Assembly: GCA_002785985.1 (NCBI GenBank)
Contig: NHNU01000011.1
Coordinates: 62,001-126,000 of the forward strand
Direction of reading: 5' to 3'
Length of the DNA: 64,000 nt
Source: Microcyclosporella mali
Lineage: Eukaryota; Ascomycota; Dothideomycetes; Mycosphaerellales; Mycosphaerellaceae
This document shows, piece after piece, positions 13,101 to 25,030 of the stretch (positions are counted from its first letter, which is position 1; every line of letters starts with the position of its first letter). The notes under the pieces were generated by a model, which was not told where the DNA came from, did not search any database, and worked only from the letters and a program-made list of their open reading frames with translations. Position numbers and translations under genes: made by a program.

Positions 13101-13662
13101 TGGCCGATCAGCCAGCCCGCTTCGAACAATTGCTTCCCGGAAACCCGAGGCCTGAGGACTACACTATCTTGAATATCAACCCATACCGACTCCATCAACG
13201 ATCCGCGGAGAGATATCGAGTTGGCCGTATCTGTCTGGCAGCCGATGCAGCGCATCTGTGCAATCCTTGGGGCGGCTTGGGTCTGACGGGAGGCTTCGCC
13301 GATGTACTAGGGTTATCCGAGTGCCTCATAGGTATTCATACTGGTCAAGCAGATCAGAGTATCTTGGACAAGTACGATGAGGTGCGTAGATCCATATACC
13401 GGGACTTCATAGACCCGACCTCAACCAGCAACTTCATGCGTGTGTCGACCTCGGATCCGGAGACGGTCCTTGAGAAGGACCCGCTTCTGGCAACTATTGC
13501 TGCCATGCATAATGATCCTCAGATGAGGGAGCATTTTGACAGGGTAGGTTCACAGTCCAATCCATTCGTAAAATGAGATCTAACGCATCGTAGCACTTGG
13601 ACGGGATTCTTCATGACTTCACTCAGTACTATCGTGCTGGAGAGTCACGGGCGACTGTGTAG
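10143..13662 (+). CDS. Two-domain fused FAD-dependent monooxygenase
   Basis: Eight exons (10143..10664, 10717..11622, 11672..11846, 11908..12024, 12074..12294, 12352..12906, 12953..13543, 13594..13662) join without a stop to 1051 residues. The first half (about 1-600) is a phenol-2-monooxygenase-type flavoprotein: GSGIAG dinucleotide motif at residues 11-16, TGDACHTHSPKAGQGMN near 302, and a C-terminal thioredoxin-like domain ending around RPDQY and GIGSFFDGAL. A linker of four NGSLEGQ(T/A) repeats (about 607-638) follows. The second half (about 648-1051) is a different aromatic-ring hydroxylase with its own GAGPSG motif, a CDGASSQVR motif and ADAAHLCNPWGGLGLTGG near 925, without a thioredoxin-like tail. 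The usual Gly-Asp of the flavin motif is Ala-Asp in the second half. Beside an NR-PKS this is probably a tailoring enzyme for two oxidations. Two separate genes are unlikely, because the second domain has no start codon before its FAD motif. Confidence 0.82.
12172..12267 (+). repeat. 24-bp tandem repeat x4 encoding the inter-domain linker
   Basis: Four consecutive 24-base units (12172, 12196, 12220 and 12244) each encode NGSLEGQT or NGSLEGQA. A partial fifth unit (NGSQ) follows. The units differ by only a few bases, so this is an in-frame minisatellite within exon 5 of the fused monooxygenase. Confidence 0.95.
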
Positions 13663-14335
13663 GAGGAAAGTTTGATGCTTTCCAGTGGTACAAAGGGTGA
13701 AATTGACACTGAGGATGTTATGGCCTGACCTCTTTCCTATTCCTAAAGTCGTACATGATGTCAGTTAGGGTTCCACATAGAACTTAGCCATACAGAATTG
13801 ACCCTTGTCTTCGGGCTGGGTCCGAAATGAAATAACACCCTCTTTGAGCTTATATCCTCAAGTATGGCTGAGTCTGAACACCGAGGCCTAGACGTATGTG
13901 ACCTAGTTAAGAAGGGACGTATTGTTTCTCCCTACAGGTACCTCGAACTGTACGAGTACAAAATTTCGGAGTAGTGTCTCAGGGAAACAAAGATCGGAGA
14001 GTCTCACGTCGTCTCGGACCCGTCCTGCCTTGAGAGATCTTCCGGGACCGCATTGCAAAGCTCAATTCATAGGAAATGTTCACTTTGAGCCATGGGCAAA
14101 CAACTAGGCTTAAAAGTCATAATTCATCTACGTACAGTATTTGAGGAAACTATATTCATCCATTGCAGACATGTCTCAGCAATGCCCGTGCAAGTCAAGT
14201 CGTGATCTTACCCTGCACTCTGTAATGAAGCTTCGGGGTCGTGGGGTCGTTTAGTGAAGCAAAGAACGTTGTCCATCCGAAGAACCTCCCTTACTTATTC
14301 TGTGCCAATGTCATAGACGCCATGCAACAGACTCC
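13663..14335. other. Convergent intergenic region, monooxygenase and truncated PKS
   Basis: 673 bases between two convergent stop codons. I looked for an acyl-carrier-protein motif (DSL context) continuing the minus-strand PKS and saw none. Only short meaningless ORFs are present. It probably holds both 3' untranslated ends. Confidence 0.5.
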
Positions 14336-17300
14336 TCACTTCGTGGTCCTCGAGCCCACCATAGGTCTCAAGTTATGTGACAAAGCCATTCGAGAATCCT
14401 TTTTCCAAGCCACTCTGCATTTAGGGGAGGTCATGGCCTCCGTCGACCTTAGGCCAAGGCTGAGCTGGCTTCGCTGCATCATGCGGTCCTTGCCAGAGCG
14501 GGAATGCGCAAGAGATATAGTCAGAGCATCGATGAGATGTCGCTCATTGAGGTAGTAATAACCACTCTTCTTCAAATTCTCCACAAGAGCATCACTACTC
14601 ACAGCCATGCCAATGCTCCCCATGAAACCAATATCGAGTACCGAGGCTGGAAGATTCTGGCCATGACGATAGTTGACGAACGCGTCCAAGAATGCGTTTG
14701 CCGCGTTGTAGTTGCCCTGGCCCCATTGACCCGTGATGCCGCAGATCGAGGAGAAAAGCAAGAAAAAGTCCAGATCAGCCGAGAGGGTAGCGTGATGGAG
14801 ATTCCAAGTGCCTTGGACCTTCGGCTGCACGCTCGTCTGCCACTCATCGAATGACATCTGTGACATCAGGTTGTCCTACCGAAGCTATTAGCGCGAATTC
14901 ATCTCATCGGTCGGCGTACTTACTCGCATAACGGCAGACATCTGAATGACCCCACCGATGGGAGCGGTCGCTTGTTTGATTGCCTCTTCCACATCTGGCA
15001 AGCTTGTAACACTGCCCGCGAATGGTGTGACGGTGCAACCCTGAGCCCGTAGTTCGTCAAAAAATGGGGTGTTTTCAGACCCTTCCTTAGCAGACCGGGA
15101 AAGGAAAACGAGGTTGCGGGCTCCATTCTCTACCATCCACGTCGAGATCATTCGACCCAGGCCCCCGAGTCCCCCGACTAGCAGATAGCTGCAGTTGTCC
15201 CGAAAGCAGACATTTGCATGGCTCACGGCAGTCATGAGGCCGGACTTCAGCGTTTCATCATCGTGTTGGGCAGGGCGAGCAGCTAGTGCGGCGTACTCTG
15301 CTTCTGCTGTTGTCCATTGGAGCCTCGGAACCTTGATCTCGCCATCAACAATCGCGTACTCGTAGTCAAAATCCAGCTCTTTCGACTTGGCCCGACGGCC
15401 GAGGCCTGTGTATATTTCCAGGAGGGATTCGCTCAGGCTGACATTCGTCGTGCGCTTTGGGTCCAATTCCACGGTAGTAATGTCCTTTTTGAACTCAGAC
15501 CTCATCGTCCTGAAAAGGCCGAGTATCATTGAGGAATTTGGATTCTTACAAGAGATCTGGGCACTCGGGGTCACCCAGATCATCTTCCCCTTCATGCCCG
15601 AGACAAGCTTCACAAGGTGAGACAGTTCAGCTTCCGTGATGTTGAATAGATATGGCTCGTCAAAGTCGACAAACACCATCATGTCTCGGCTCGGCGGTAT
15701 ATCGCCATCCATCGTGCTTCTCGTGCACTTTATGCCATGCTTTCCGAAGATCGTCTCGACTTCGCGAACGAGAGGAAGATGATATCCCGGACCAACGAGT
15801 GTGATTGCTGACGAGGCGCTCGGTACAGTCTGTCTCAGCCGCGCAAAGACTTTGGTTGTGAGGTTATCGTTTCGATGCTGATCGCCGAATACAAACCCAT
15901 TCTGTGCCAATGCCTCGTAAATATCGTCAAGAGAGATCTTGGCTCTGGACCCGGCCGGGTCTTTGATGAAGTCTTTGGTCAAGTACTCCTGGAGATGAGA
16001 GTAAGCATCATAGACATTTTCAGGCCATGCCATACATACTTTCAGCGCCAATGACCATTCAGGCTCCGGAACGCCCTCGAGTAATACCAAATGTCCGTCA
16101 GGATGAATCAGTTGCCTGAGAATCTTGGCACCGGCTTTTGCACTGCTCGCAAACGCCGCAAACTGAAGATTGATCAGTACATGGGCTTCTTGGAAAAGTT
16201 TACTGCTCTTACGTCTGTGACGACTATGAGTTGGTATGTTCCTGCTCCTAATCCTTGCTCTTCAATGCTTTTCTCGGCGTCGAATATCAGTGTCTGCACA
16301 TTGCTATTGTCCTGGAGAGTGTCGTCCATGTTGTTCAGAGCATTCAGTGACGTCGAAGCAGAAAGGTAGGACGAGTACAGTGGCTCGCCAAATCGTGTTT
16401 GAAGAGCCTTGATCACAAGAGAGGTGATGTCTTTGGTGCCGTTGCCGAGTTCGAGGACCTTCAGCTTAGGGCTTTTATGAGCTAGGAGCCGAAGTGATTC
16501 GCACAGTGTCCCGTCATTTCGATTGAGTGGATACAACTGATCAAGAAGTAGCTGCCTCTCGATATCGCTGCTCGAGCATGGTGCAGAGTCTGTGAGGCAC
16601 ATCTCCAGTTCAACATCGAGAGTCGCAAGCGCAGTTCCACTTACTTGCGCCTTTAGAGATCTGATCAGCTTGGCGCGGCTGCTGGGTCCACACTGAATAA
16701 AAGGAGACACATCGGGAACCAGACCGAATCTTCCCTTTCTGCTAGTGCCGATCTTCTTCAGAACTTTCTTAGTATATGGTTGATTCTGCGTCCCACGATC
16801 CTCTGACCTCAGAGCATAGAGTAGAGCCAGGCGCTCGAGGGCAACAGTAGGGTCGAGATCAAGCTCAAAAGATGCCAAAGACTGATTCATGTCTTGGTAA
16901 GTTGCATCGGTTTCCCAGTTGATGAATGAGAAGAGCTTCCTGTCTGATTGTTTCTCCAGGTCGGGCTTCAGGGTGCTCTTGCACTTCCCAGTCAGGACCA
17001 GTTGACCGCTCTCGTTGACAACGGAAATCTTGCTCGTCAAATCCTGAACGTGACCTGGGTCCAAAACCACATTGACTCTGAGCTTACTCCAAGTCTCGTT
17101 TGTGACGACCAGATGCTGAATCGAGGTTACAATAGGCAGGTCAGTAAGGAGTCGACCCTGGCCTTGGCAAGCTGCGATCATCGAGAGCTGCAAACAGTGG
17201 TCGATGAAAACTGGATGGACAACAGAGTGCTTTGTGTCGAGGATTGGCAAAATCGTGGCAGTCGCTTTCTTCTCGGTGGAGTTTGCCAGTATCTCTGTAA

Positions 17301-17910
17301 GACGTCGCTGCGAGGCACCATAGTCGAGGCCACGATCCGCGATCATATCGTACCAGTAGTCTGAGCTGACAGGGACTTGCGAATCACCAGTCTGAGTAAC
17401 ATCTTGGAGGGCCGCTGTGTCGAGAACGGCACGCCAGGCCACCAGACCGGTGCACAACCCGATTGATCGGCCTCCGGCATAGGAAGCAACCTCTAATTCA
17501 TGCCACTCTTCATTTCCATCATTCCCACCGTGGGGTCGGAGCTTCGTATGGAGGTCAAGCCTGTCGTTTAAGTCGAAGACCTGAGCTGAGCTAACAGAAA
17601 GCTCTTTCACCGAGAAAGACTCAAATTTTGACTCTGATAGCTGCCGGAGACATTCACCAGCTATCGCCACGTATGCAGACATTGGGAACATTTTCCTGCC
17701 AGATACTGACTGGTCATAGATCCAAGGATCGTCTTGCGAGTTGAGAGAGCTCGTCCATGACGGCTCATGGTCACTGCTTTCCAGGGCTCTTGAGCCAAGC
17801 AGCCTCTGGCCCGGCGGTTCCTGTGCTTGGTGCATGTCCAGTCTCGAGATATGTGCTTTGGCTGATGTCGATAGCGCTTTCAACACTATGTCTGATGTTG
17901 TCAGTACCAT
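14336..17910 (-). CDS. Headless reducing-PKS fragment: DH-MT-KR, no KS, AT or ACP
   Basis: Three exons (17910..16213, 16162..14924, 14875..14336) join in phase 0 to 1158 residues. The two introns are canonical, and the first is a 50-base intron with a CTGATC branch site. The protein opens with a stub resembling the tail of an acyltransferase, then a dehydratase fold beginning RLLGSRALES. The catalytic His of the first hot-dog is Gln (WIYDQSV), while the Asp of FIDHCLQL remains. Next is a methyltransferase-like region with a degraded motif I (LELGNGTK), then a ketoreductase with GGLGGLG, PKVQGTWNLH and GNYNAANAFLDAF, so the KR Ser/Tyr/Lys/Asn set looks intact. No KS, AT, ER or ACP is encoded on either side. 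It is either a decaying HR-PKS relic or a free-standing KR recruited in trans. It is divergent from the NR-PKS, sharing its promoter region. Confidence 0.85.
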
Positions 17911-18436
17911 TCTTAATGCTGTCTCGGGTGCCTTAGCTTACTTGATGCTGAGCTGCAGCGTAAGACTTTCGGAGATTCGCCTCTAGCCTATGGTTGGCAA
18001 CTTTGACCGACTTTGTCGAAATTTCCATCGGAAGTGATTTGTCCACAGATTGATCGAATTGGCAACGTGTCATGCCCACTCATGCAGTCCACCTTCACAG
18101 CGCTCCAACAATAATGTTTGGGTGAGCCGAATTCTCAACTTTGACCGGAACTTCGGAAGTCGGCAAGCAGTCCATTTTCGCATCTCTCATTCGGTAGAAC
18201 ATCTCACATGTGTTGCCCGAGAGCAGAGCCGCCGAGGTGCGAATTGCCTTATCGCGTCCGCCATAATCTGGATATAGGCATGTCGAATGCGTGGCCTGAA
18301 TCCTTTACCGGCTTTCCGACTTTTTAGGCTATGAGGCCTCTCTGGACTTCCCGATGAAGCATTCAAAAGAGCCCAGACGATCGACATTGACTCGAACCTA
18401 TCGTCGGTGCCTTGGGGAACCTGCCATTACGACATT
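17911..18436. promoter_or_regulatory. Divergent promoter, PKS fragment and NR-PKS
   Basis: 526 bases between the divergent starts. The 12-base motif CAACTTTGACCG occurs twice in the same orientation (17998-18009 and 18136-18147). Each copy is followed downstream by CGGAAGT (18029-18035 and 18154-18160). A CGG-containing composite repeated in a cluster's central promoter is the expected form of a Zn2Cys6 binding site, and the cluster regulator lies at 25590-28372. Binding is inferred. Confidence 0.5.
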
Positions 18437-21400
18437 ATGGCGGAATCATTGAAGTTGTATGCGTTCGGGGACGAGACCGGTGATTTCGCGGAGTCACTGC
18501 AAAGGTTGTGCGAGCGGAGGAAGGAAGTTCTCTTCCTTCATTTCTCAGAAGAGCTCAACAAGGTCCTTCGAGATGAGGTGCGCCGACAGCCTCGCAGTGT
18601 GCGGGTGCAAATTCCCGAATTCACAGATTTGCTCGATCTTGTCAGACGATACCGGTCCTCAGGACCCCGCAATCAGATTCTCGAGACGACTCTGACTTGC
18701 GTGTGCCAACTGGCAACGATCATCAGGTATTTGCTCACATGAATGCATCATTCAATATCATTACTGACTGAGGACCTAGCTTTCTCGGAAACAATCGCTA
18801 CTTCGCCCGCTCCGACAATGCCTTCACTGGAGCCTGTACGGGGTTGTTGTCGGCCTCATCCGTCGCTGCTAGTCAAGACGCATTGGAGCTGATCTCCCAT
18901 GCTTTGACCACTGTGAGAGTAGCGTTCCGGGTCGGTGTCAAAGTCAACGCAGTCGCCCAACGATTATCGAAGCATGACGATGCTGTGACCCCATCGAGCT
19001 GGGCAACACTCCTCATTGGGGCTCAGGAACAAGCCACGATAGAAGCTTTGGCACAATTCAACGTCTCGAAGAATATCCCGAACGCCCAGCAGGCCTACAT
19101 CAGTGCGACCAGTAAAGATGCAGTCTCCATCAGCGGGCCGCCTGGCACCATCGCTTCTCTGCTCCAGCATTCGGAATACATCAAGAAGCTCAAAGCAATT
19201 CCGCTTGATATCTTTGCACCTTTCCATGCACCACATTTGTATGGCGACGACGATATCGCCGACGTGTTGGAACCATTTTCCGGAAAGGATGACAAGAGGA
19301 AGCTCTTGTTCCCTGTAATCTCAGGCAGCGGGACTCAGTTCTCCGCAGGCTTGGAAAGTGATGCATTTTTGACAGATGTCGTGAGAGACATATTGATCCG
19401 ACCGCTTTCATTTGAGAAGTTTACACAGACTGTCGTGGGAATGACAACAGCGTTGCCACACAAGAATGGCCAACTCTTCTCCGTTGGACCATCTCGAGCG
19501 ATCAAGAGTCTTGCATCAGCCCTGCAAGCAGAGACCTCCCTCAATGTGACGACCGAGGGACAACTCCAAGCGGAAGCACCCAACTATGAGCCTTTGAACG
19601 GAGCTCAAAAGATTGCAATCGTCGGAATGGCAGGCCGCTTTCCAAACTCTGACGATCTCGAAGGCTTCTGGGCTACATTGCAACAGGGATTAGATGTACA
19701 TCGACGGGTTCCTGCGGATCGATTCGATATCGATACACATTACGACCCCACTGGGAAACGACTCAATACCAGCCATACACCGTATGGCTGCTTTATTGAG
19801 AACCCGGGGCTTTTCGACCCCCGTTTCTTCAACATGTCGCAACGAGAAGCCTGTCAAACAGACCCCATGGGAAGACTGGCACTAGTGACAGCATATGAAG
19901 CTCTTGAGATGTCAGGCTTTGTACCTAACAGGACACCATCCTCCATGCTGGACCGGATTGGTACCTTCTATGGTCAGACCAGTGACGATTGGCGGACACT
20001 CAACGCTGCAGAGAAGATTGACATGTACTACATCCCAGGAACAATTCGAGCATTTGCTACTGGTCGAATCAACTATCACTTTAAGTTCCAAGGACCGAGT
20101 TACAACGTTGACACAGCCTGCTCGTCTAGCTTCGCTGCTATCCAACTGGCGTGCTCAGCATTGTTAGCAAAGGAGTGTGATACTGCTGTAGCCGGAGGGC
20201 TCAACGTTATGACAACGCCGGATCTTTTCGCAGGCTTGAGTCGCGCCCACTTTCTATCCAAGACTGGATCTTGCAAGACTTTTGATGATGGTGCCGATGG
20301 TTTCTGTCGTGGCGACGGAGTTGGGACAGTCGTCTTGAAGAGACTGGAAGACGCCGAAGCTGATAACGATCCGATTTTGGCTGTCGTTCTGGGCACGGCA
20401 ACCAACCATTCCTCTGAGGCTCCGTCAATTACCCGACCTCACGGGCCAGCTCAGGAGTTCCTCTATAGGAAAATCCTCAAGGAGTCAGGTACGGACCCTC
20501 TTGATGTTAGTTACGTCGAGATGCACGGCACGGGAACGCAGGCCGGTGACGGAACGGAAATGAAGTCGATCACCAACGTCTTTGCTCCACGAGACCAAGG
20601 TCGTCGCCAACCGGATCAGCTGATACACCTCGGCGCGCTCAAGGCCAACATTGGGCATGGTGAAGCCTCTGCTGGTGTGGCATCATTGATCAAAACCGTC
20701 ATCATGATGCAAAAGAATTCCATACCTGGCCATGTTGGCATCAAGACCACCATGAACAAGACTTTCCCTCCCGATCTCAACGAGAGAGGCGTTAGAATTG
20801 CTCTTAAGGAGACACCCTGGGTCCGTCCTGAGGGAGGGAAAAGACGTGCCTACCTGAACAACTTTGGTGCCTCGGGTGGCAACACTGGTCTACTCCTGGA
20901 GGATCGCCCTGCTCTTCCCACAACCAAAAACACAGATCCCCGAACAAGTTTTGTTGTCTCCTTGAGCGCCAAATCGGTATTCTCACTGGAACAGAACGTC
21001 GACCGACTGATTACCTTCCTTGAAGCAAACCCGGACACTTCTTTGCCAGCGCTCTCATACACAACCACCGCCAGGCGAATTCATTACCCGATCCGAGTCT
21101 CTTGTGCCGTGAGAAGCATCTCGGAAGCAGTCAAGGCCCTGAGGTCCACCAATGCCAAGGCGATTAAACCCGATGCAGTTCGACCTGGGAAGATTGCTTT
21201 CGTGTTCACGGGCCAAGGCTCGCATTACACGGCGCTCGGTAAACAACTCTTAGAGAACTCGCAAACCTTCCGAAATGATGTGATCCAGTTCAACAAAATT
21301 GGCCAGCAGCAAGGCTTCCCGTCTTTCTTGCCTCTCCCAGATGGCTCGGAAGAAGCGGATTCACTTTCGCCAGTTGCTCTCCAACTCGGACAATCATGCA

Positions 21401-24400
21401 TCCAGATGGCACTTGCGCGCCTCTGGAGATCTTGGGGCCTGACTCCAAGCAGCGTTCTGGGCCACAGCCTCGGGGAGTATGCTGCGCTGAATGTAGCTGG
21501 CGTCTTGTCCGTCAGTGACACAATTTACCTCGTTGGACGAAGAGCCCAACTGCTCACAGAACTTTGCACTCCGCAAAGTCATAAGATGCTGGCTATTGCG
21601 GGATCTGTAAGCTCTGTAAAAGAGATCCTCGTTGGTGGAGACCTCGAAATTGCTTGCATCAATGGGCCCGATTCGACTGTTATCAGCGGTTCCGCAGAGC
21701 AGATGGAGACTTTCTCGAAAAAACTCAAATCCGCCAACATCAAGTGCAGCTTGCTGTCGACAGCTTATGCATTCCATTCTGCACAGATTGAAGTTATTCT
21801 TGAGCGATATAAACAAGCGGCAAGTTCGGTCAAATTTGGAACCCCAAAGATTCCCGTCATCTCTCCACTTCTCGGGGACGTTGTCATCGACGGTAACGTC
21901 TTTGGACCGGATTATTTGTGCCGTCAAGCTCGGGAAACTGTCAACTTTGTCGACGCCCTCAAAGCCTCCCAGTCAAAGGGGTTCGTTGACGACAATGTCA
22001 CCTGGCTTGAAATTGGACCTACGCCTGTCTGCTCCGCTTTCATCAAGTCATGCCTTGGAAACAAGACACTGGCCATGCCCTCGTTCCGTAAGCAGGAAGA
22101 TATATGGAAGACACTGTCCGGTACACTCAGCACCCTCTACTCGAATGGGAGTACAATCGAATGGGAAGAAGTGCACCGCGAGTACGAAGCCTCTCACACC
22201 GTGCTAGCTCTCCCTAGCTACCGTTTTGAGGAGAAAAACTATTGGCTCGACTACAACAACAATTGGACCTTGACCAAAGGCCAAAAGCTTGTCGAGCCAA
22301 CCGCTGCGCGGCGCCGGGGCAATCATCTGTCAACTCCATCTGTGCAGAAGGTCACCAAGGAAGACTTTGGGAAGACAAACGTCACTGTCGTTGCCGAGTC
22401 AGATCTGTCCGACCCTGATCTCAACCGGGCGGTAACTGGTCACTTGGTGAATGGATCAGCTCTCGTCCCAGCGGGTCTTTACGCTGAGTCGGCGTTGACC
22501 CTGGCGGGCTACATCTACAGGAAAGCCATGAAGACAGAAAACACGGCCATGGATGTCTGTGCTCTGGAGATCGGGAAACCCTTGATCGCCAAAGGTCGCA
22601 AGCAAACGCAGAAGCAGCTGTTCAGAGTGACTGCCACCGCTGACCAACCTCTGAAAGTGGTGAAGATCAGTTTCCACAGTATCTCTACTGACGGTAGCTT
22701 GGGAGAGCTGCATGCCACATGTCAAGTCGAGTACGGAGATGCGAAAAGCTGGCGTGCAGAATGGTCAAGACTGGCATACCTGATCCGATCGCGGATCAAT
22801 GTTCTGAATGATGGCGTCAAAAGCCGCCAGTATCAGAGACTGGACCGCAAGGCAGCTTACGAAGGCTTCTCCGGATTCGTCGTGTACGACAAACATTACC
22901 ATGGAATGAAGGAGGTCGTCATGGACCAGGCAAATCTCGAAGCCACCTCGAAACTGGAATTCCTGCCGTCCGACGACTATCATGAGTTCGAGACGGACCC
23001 CCGATTCATCGACAACATCTCTCATCTTTCAGGTTACATTTTGAACGGGTCTGGAGCCAATGACACCAACAAGAAATGTTTCGTGTCTTCCGGGTGGGAT
23101 CACTTACAAGTTGCTGAATCTCTATCAAGCAGCAAGACATACACCAATTATGTCAAGATGCATGAGCCCCAGAAGGGTACCATGACCGGTGATGTCTACG
23201 TTTTCCAGGGAGAGGAAATGGTCGCGCTCGTAGGAGGCGTGAGGTTCAAGGCGATTCCCCGGGCTGTCATCAACCAACTTCTACCTCCTGTCCACGGAGC
23301 CGCATCTTCCTCCTCTAAGTTACGTGCCACCAAAAACGAGTCTGACAGGGAAGCCAGACCCATCGAGACGCCTGCACCTCAAAAGCAGCCAGTGGCAGCT
23401 TTGCCTGAGGTCAGCCAAAAGCCACAAACTTCGGTAGTCCCATCCCAAAAGCAGAGCGCCGCACTCATGAATGAATTCCTGGCCTTGATGAGCGAGGAGC
23501 TGGGTGTGGAGCCGTCGGAGCTATCAGACGACACCGAATTCTCTAATATTGGCCTGGACTCGCTCATGTCACTTTCAATCACTGGACGTCTTCGCGAGGA
23601 ACTTGGCTTGGAAGGTATTCCATCTTCTCTGTTCACCGACTTCGCTACTGTCGGTCTGGTGAAAGAAGCCATCATGAAGGTTGCGAATATACCTCACGAC
23701 GATAACACGACAGCTACCGCAGAAGCAGAGGATCTGGCTGCGTCAGCTGCAGAGGACATTGACGTAACGAAGGACATGTCTCTTGAGACTGCACCGGTCA
23801 ATTTATCATCCATCGAAAGCACAGATACATTTTTGGCTATCTGTGCCGAAGAGGCAGGTATAGATCTGTCCGAGCTGCTCGAAGTGCAGAACTTTGCCGA
23901 AGTTGGCGTGGACTCGCTCATGTCGCTCACAATCATTGGAAGGACTCACGAGGATCTGGATCTGGAGATGCCGGCCTCGTTCTTCGTGGACTATCCTACT
24001 GTCGACCAAGCCAAATTGGCCATTGCCTCTCTGACGGGTGGAGACGATCAAACTGACAGCAGTACACCATCCAGCGTTAAAATGTCAACAAGCTCCTCAT
24101 ATACAAGCTTGGCAGTGACTGAAGCCAACTCTCCAGTGCTCGACGGTACCGCGAAGCCCGACTTCGGCTTGGAAGAACAAGATATCGGTCAGTCGACTCG
24201 ATCTGCAACGTCAATTGTACTGCAAGGCAGTCTCAAGACTGCAACAAAGACTCTCTTCCTTCTACCGGATGGATCAGGTTCGGCAACTTCGTATGCTGCT
24301 CTCCCAAGGGTCGCCAAAGATCTATGCGTTGTGGGTCTGAACTGCCCTTTCATGAAAACACCCTCCGAGTATACAACTGGAATTGACGGTGTTGCTTCAT

Positions 24401-25030
24401 TATATGTCTCCGAGATCAAGCGACGACAGCCAGAAGGTCCGTACGTTCTCGGCGGATGGTCTGCTGGCGGTGTATTGGCGTATGCTGTCGCTTGCCAACT
24501 GATTGAAATGTCGGACGAGGTGGAAACTCTTTGCCTCATCGACTCGCCATGCCCAATCAACCTACAGCCACTACCATCTGAGCTGCTACATCACATCGAT
24601 TCATTGGGACTGCTGGGGCTGCAAGGAACTGCGCCCAAGTGGTTGATTCCCCACTTCGAGGCCTCAATCAAGAACCTCTCCGCGTTTATGCCGTATCCGA
24701 TGGATCCTGAAGAGGCGCCAAAAACCCACATCATCTGGGCCCGCGACGGCCTTGCTTCAGCATCGGATGAGAAGCACTTTCCGAGATCGGACACCGAGGC
24801 GAAGAGTGTCAAATTTTTGCTCGATGGTAGGCAGAGCCTCGGAACGTACGGATGGGAAAAATTGCTCGGCTCGGAAAACATCGCCGTGGACTTCATGGAG
24901 GGCAATCATTTCACAATGATTCGTGAACCGATGGTAAGTCATCGTCCTTCCAGCATACACACAGTCATGAACTGACGTTCCATTGCAGGTAACTCAATTG
25001 TCGACCATCCTGGGTCACATTCTTGGTTGA
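18437..25030 (+). CDS. Non-reducing polyketide synthase, SAT-KS-AT-PT-ACP-ACP-TE
   Basis: Exons 18437..18726, 18780..24933 and 24989..25030 give 2161 residues. The starter-unit acyltransferase holds GACTG (GxCxG active site, about residue 115). The ketosynthase starts near 374 with DTACSSS (about 542), EMHGTGT and KANIGHGE. The malonyl acyltransferase has GHSLGEYA (about 991). The product-template domain has GHLVNGS (about 1317) and a downstream SGWDH Asp motif. Two carrier proteins carry GLDSLMS (about 1688) and GVDSLMS (about 1806). The thioesterase has GWSAGG (about 1991) and a GNHFTM His (about 2138). All catalytic residues I can check are present. The architecture and length match NR-PKSs that make aromatic polyketides with thioesterase/cyclase release, such as CTB1 or naphthopyrone synthases. 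No C-methyltransferase domain is present. This is the core enzyme of the cluster. The exact product cannot be read from sequence. Confidence 0.95.

Noticed and set aside
13663..14335. Carrier-protein or release-domain remains for the minus-strand PKS
   Set aside because: No DSL carrier motif or continuing frame was found on the minus strand.
21394..21927. Minus-strand ORFs within the NR-PKS, and similar long antisense ORFs at 41904-42401 and 55426-56217
   Set aside because: All lie opposite conserved coding exons and carry no family motif.
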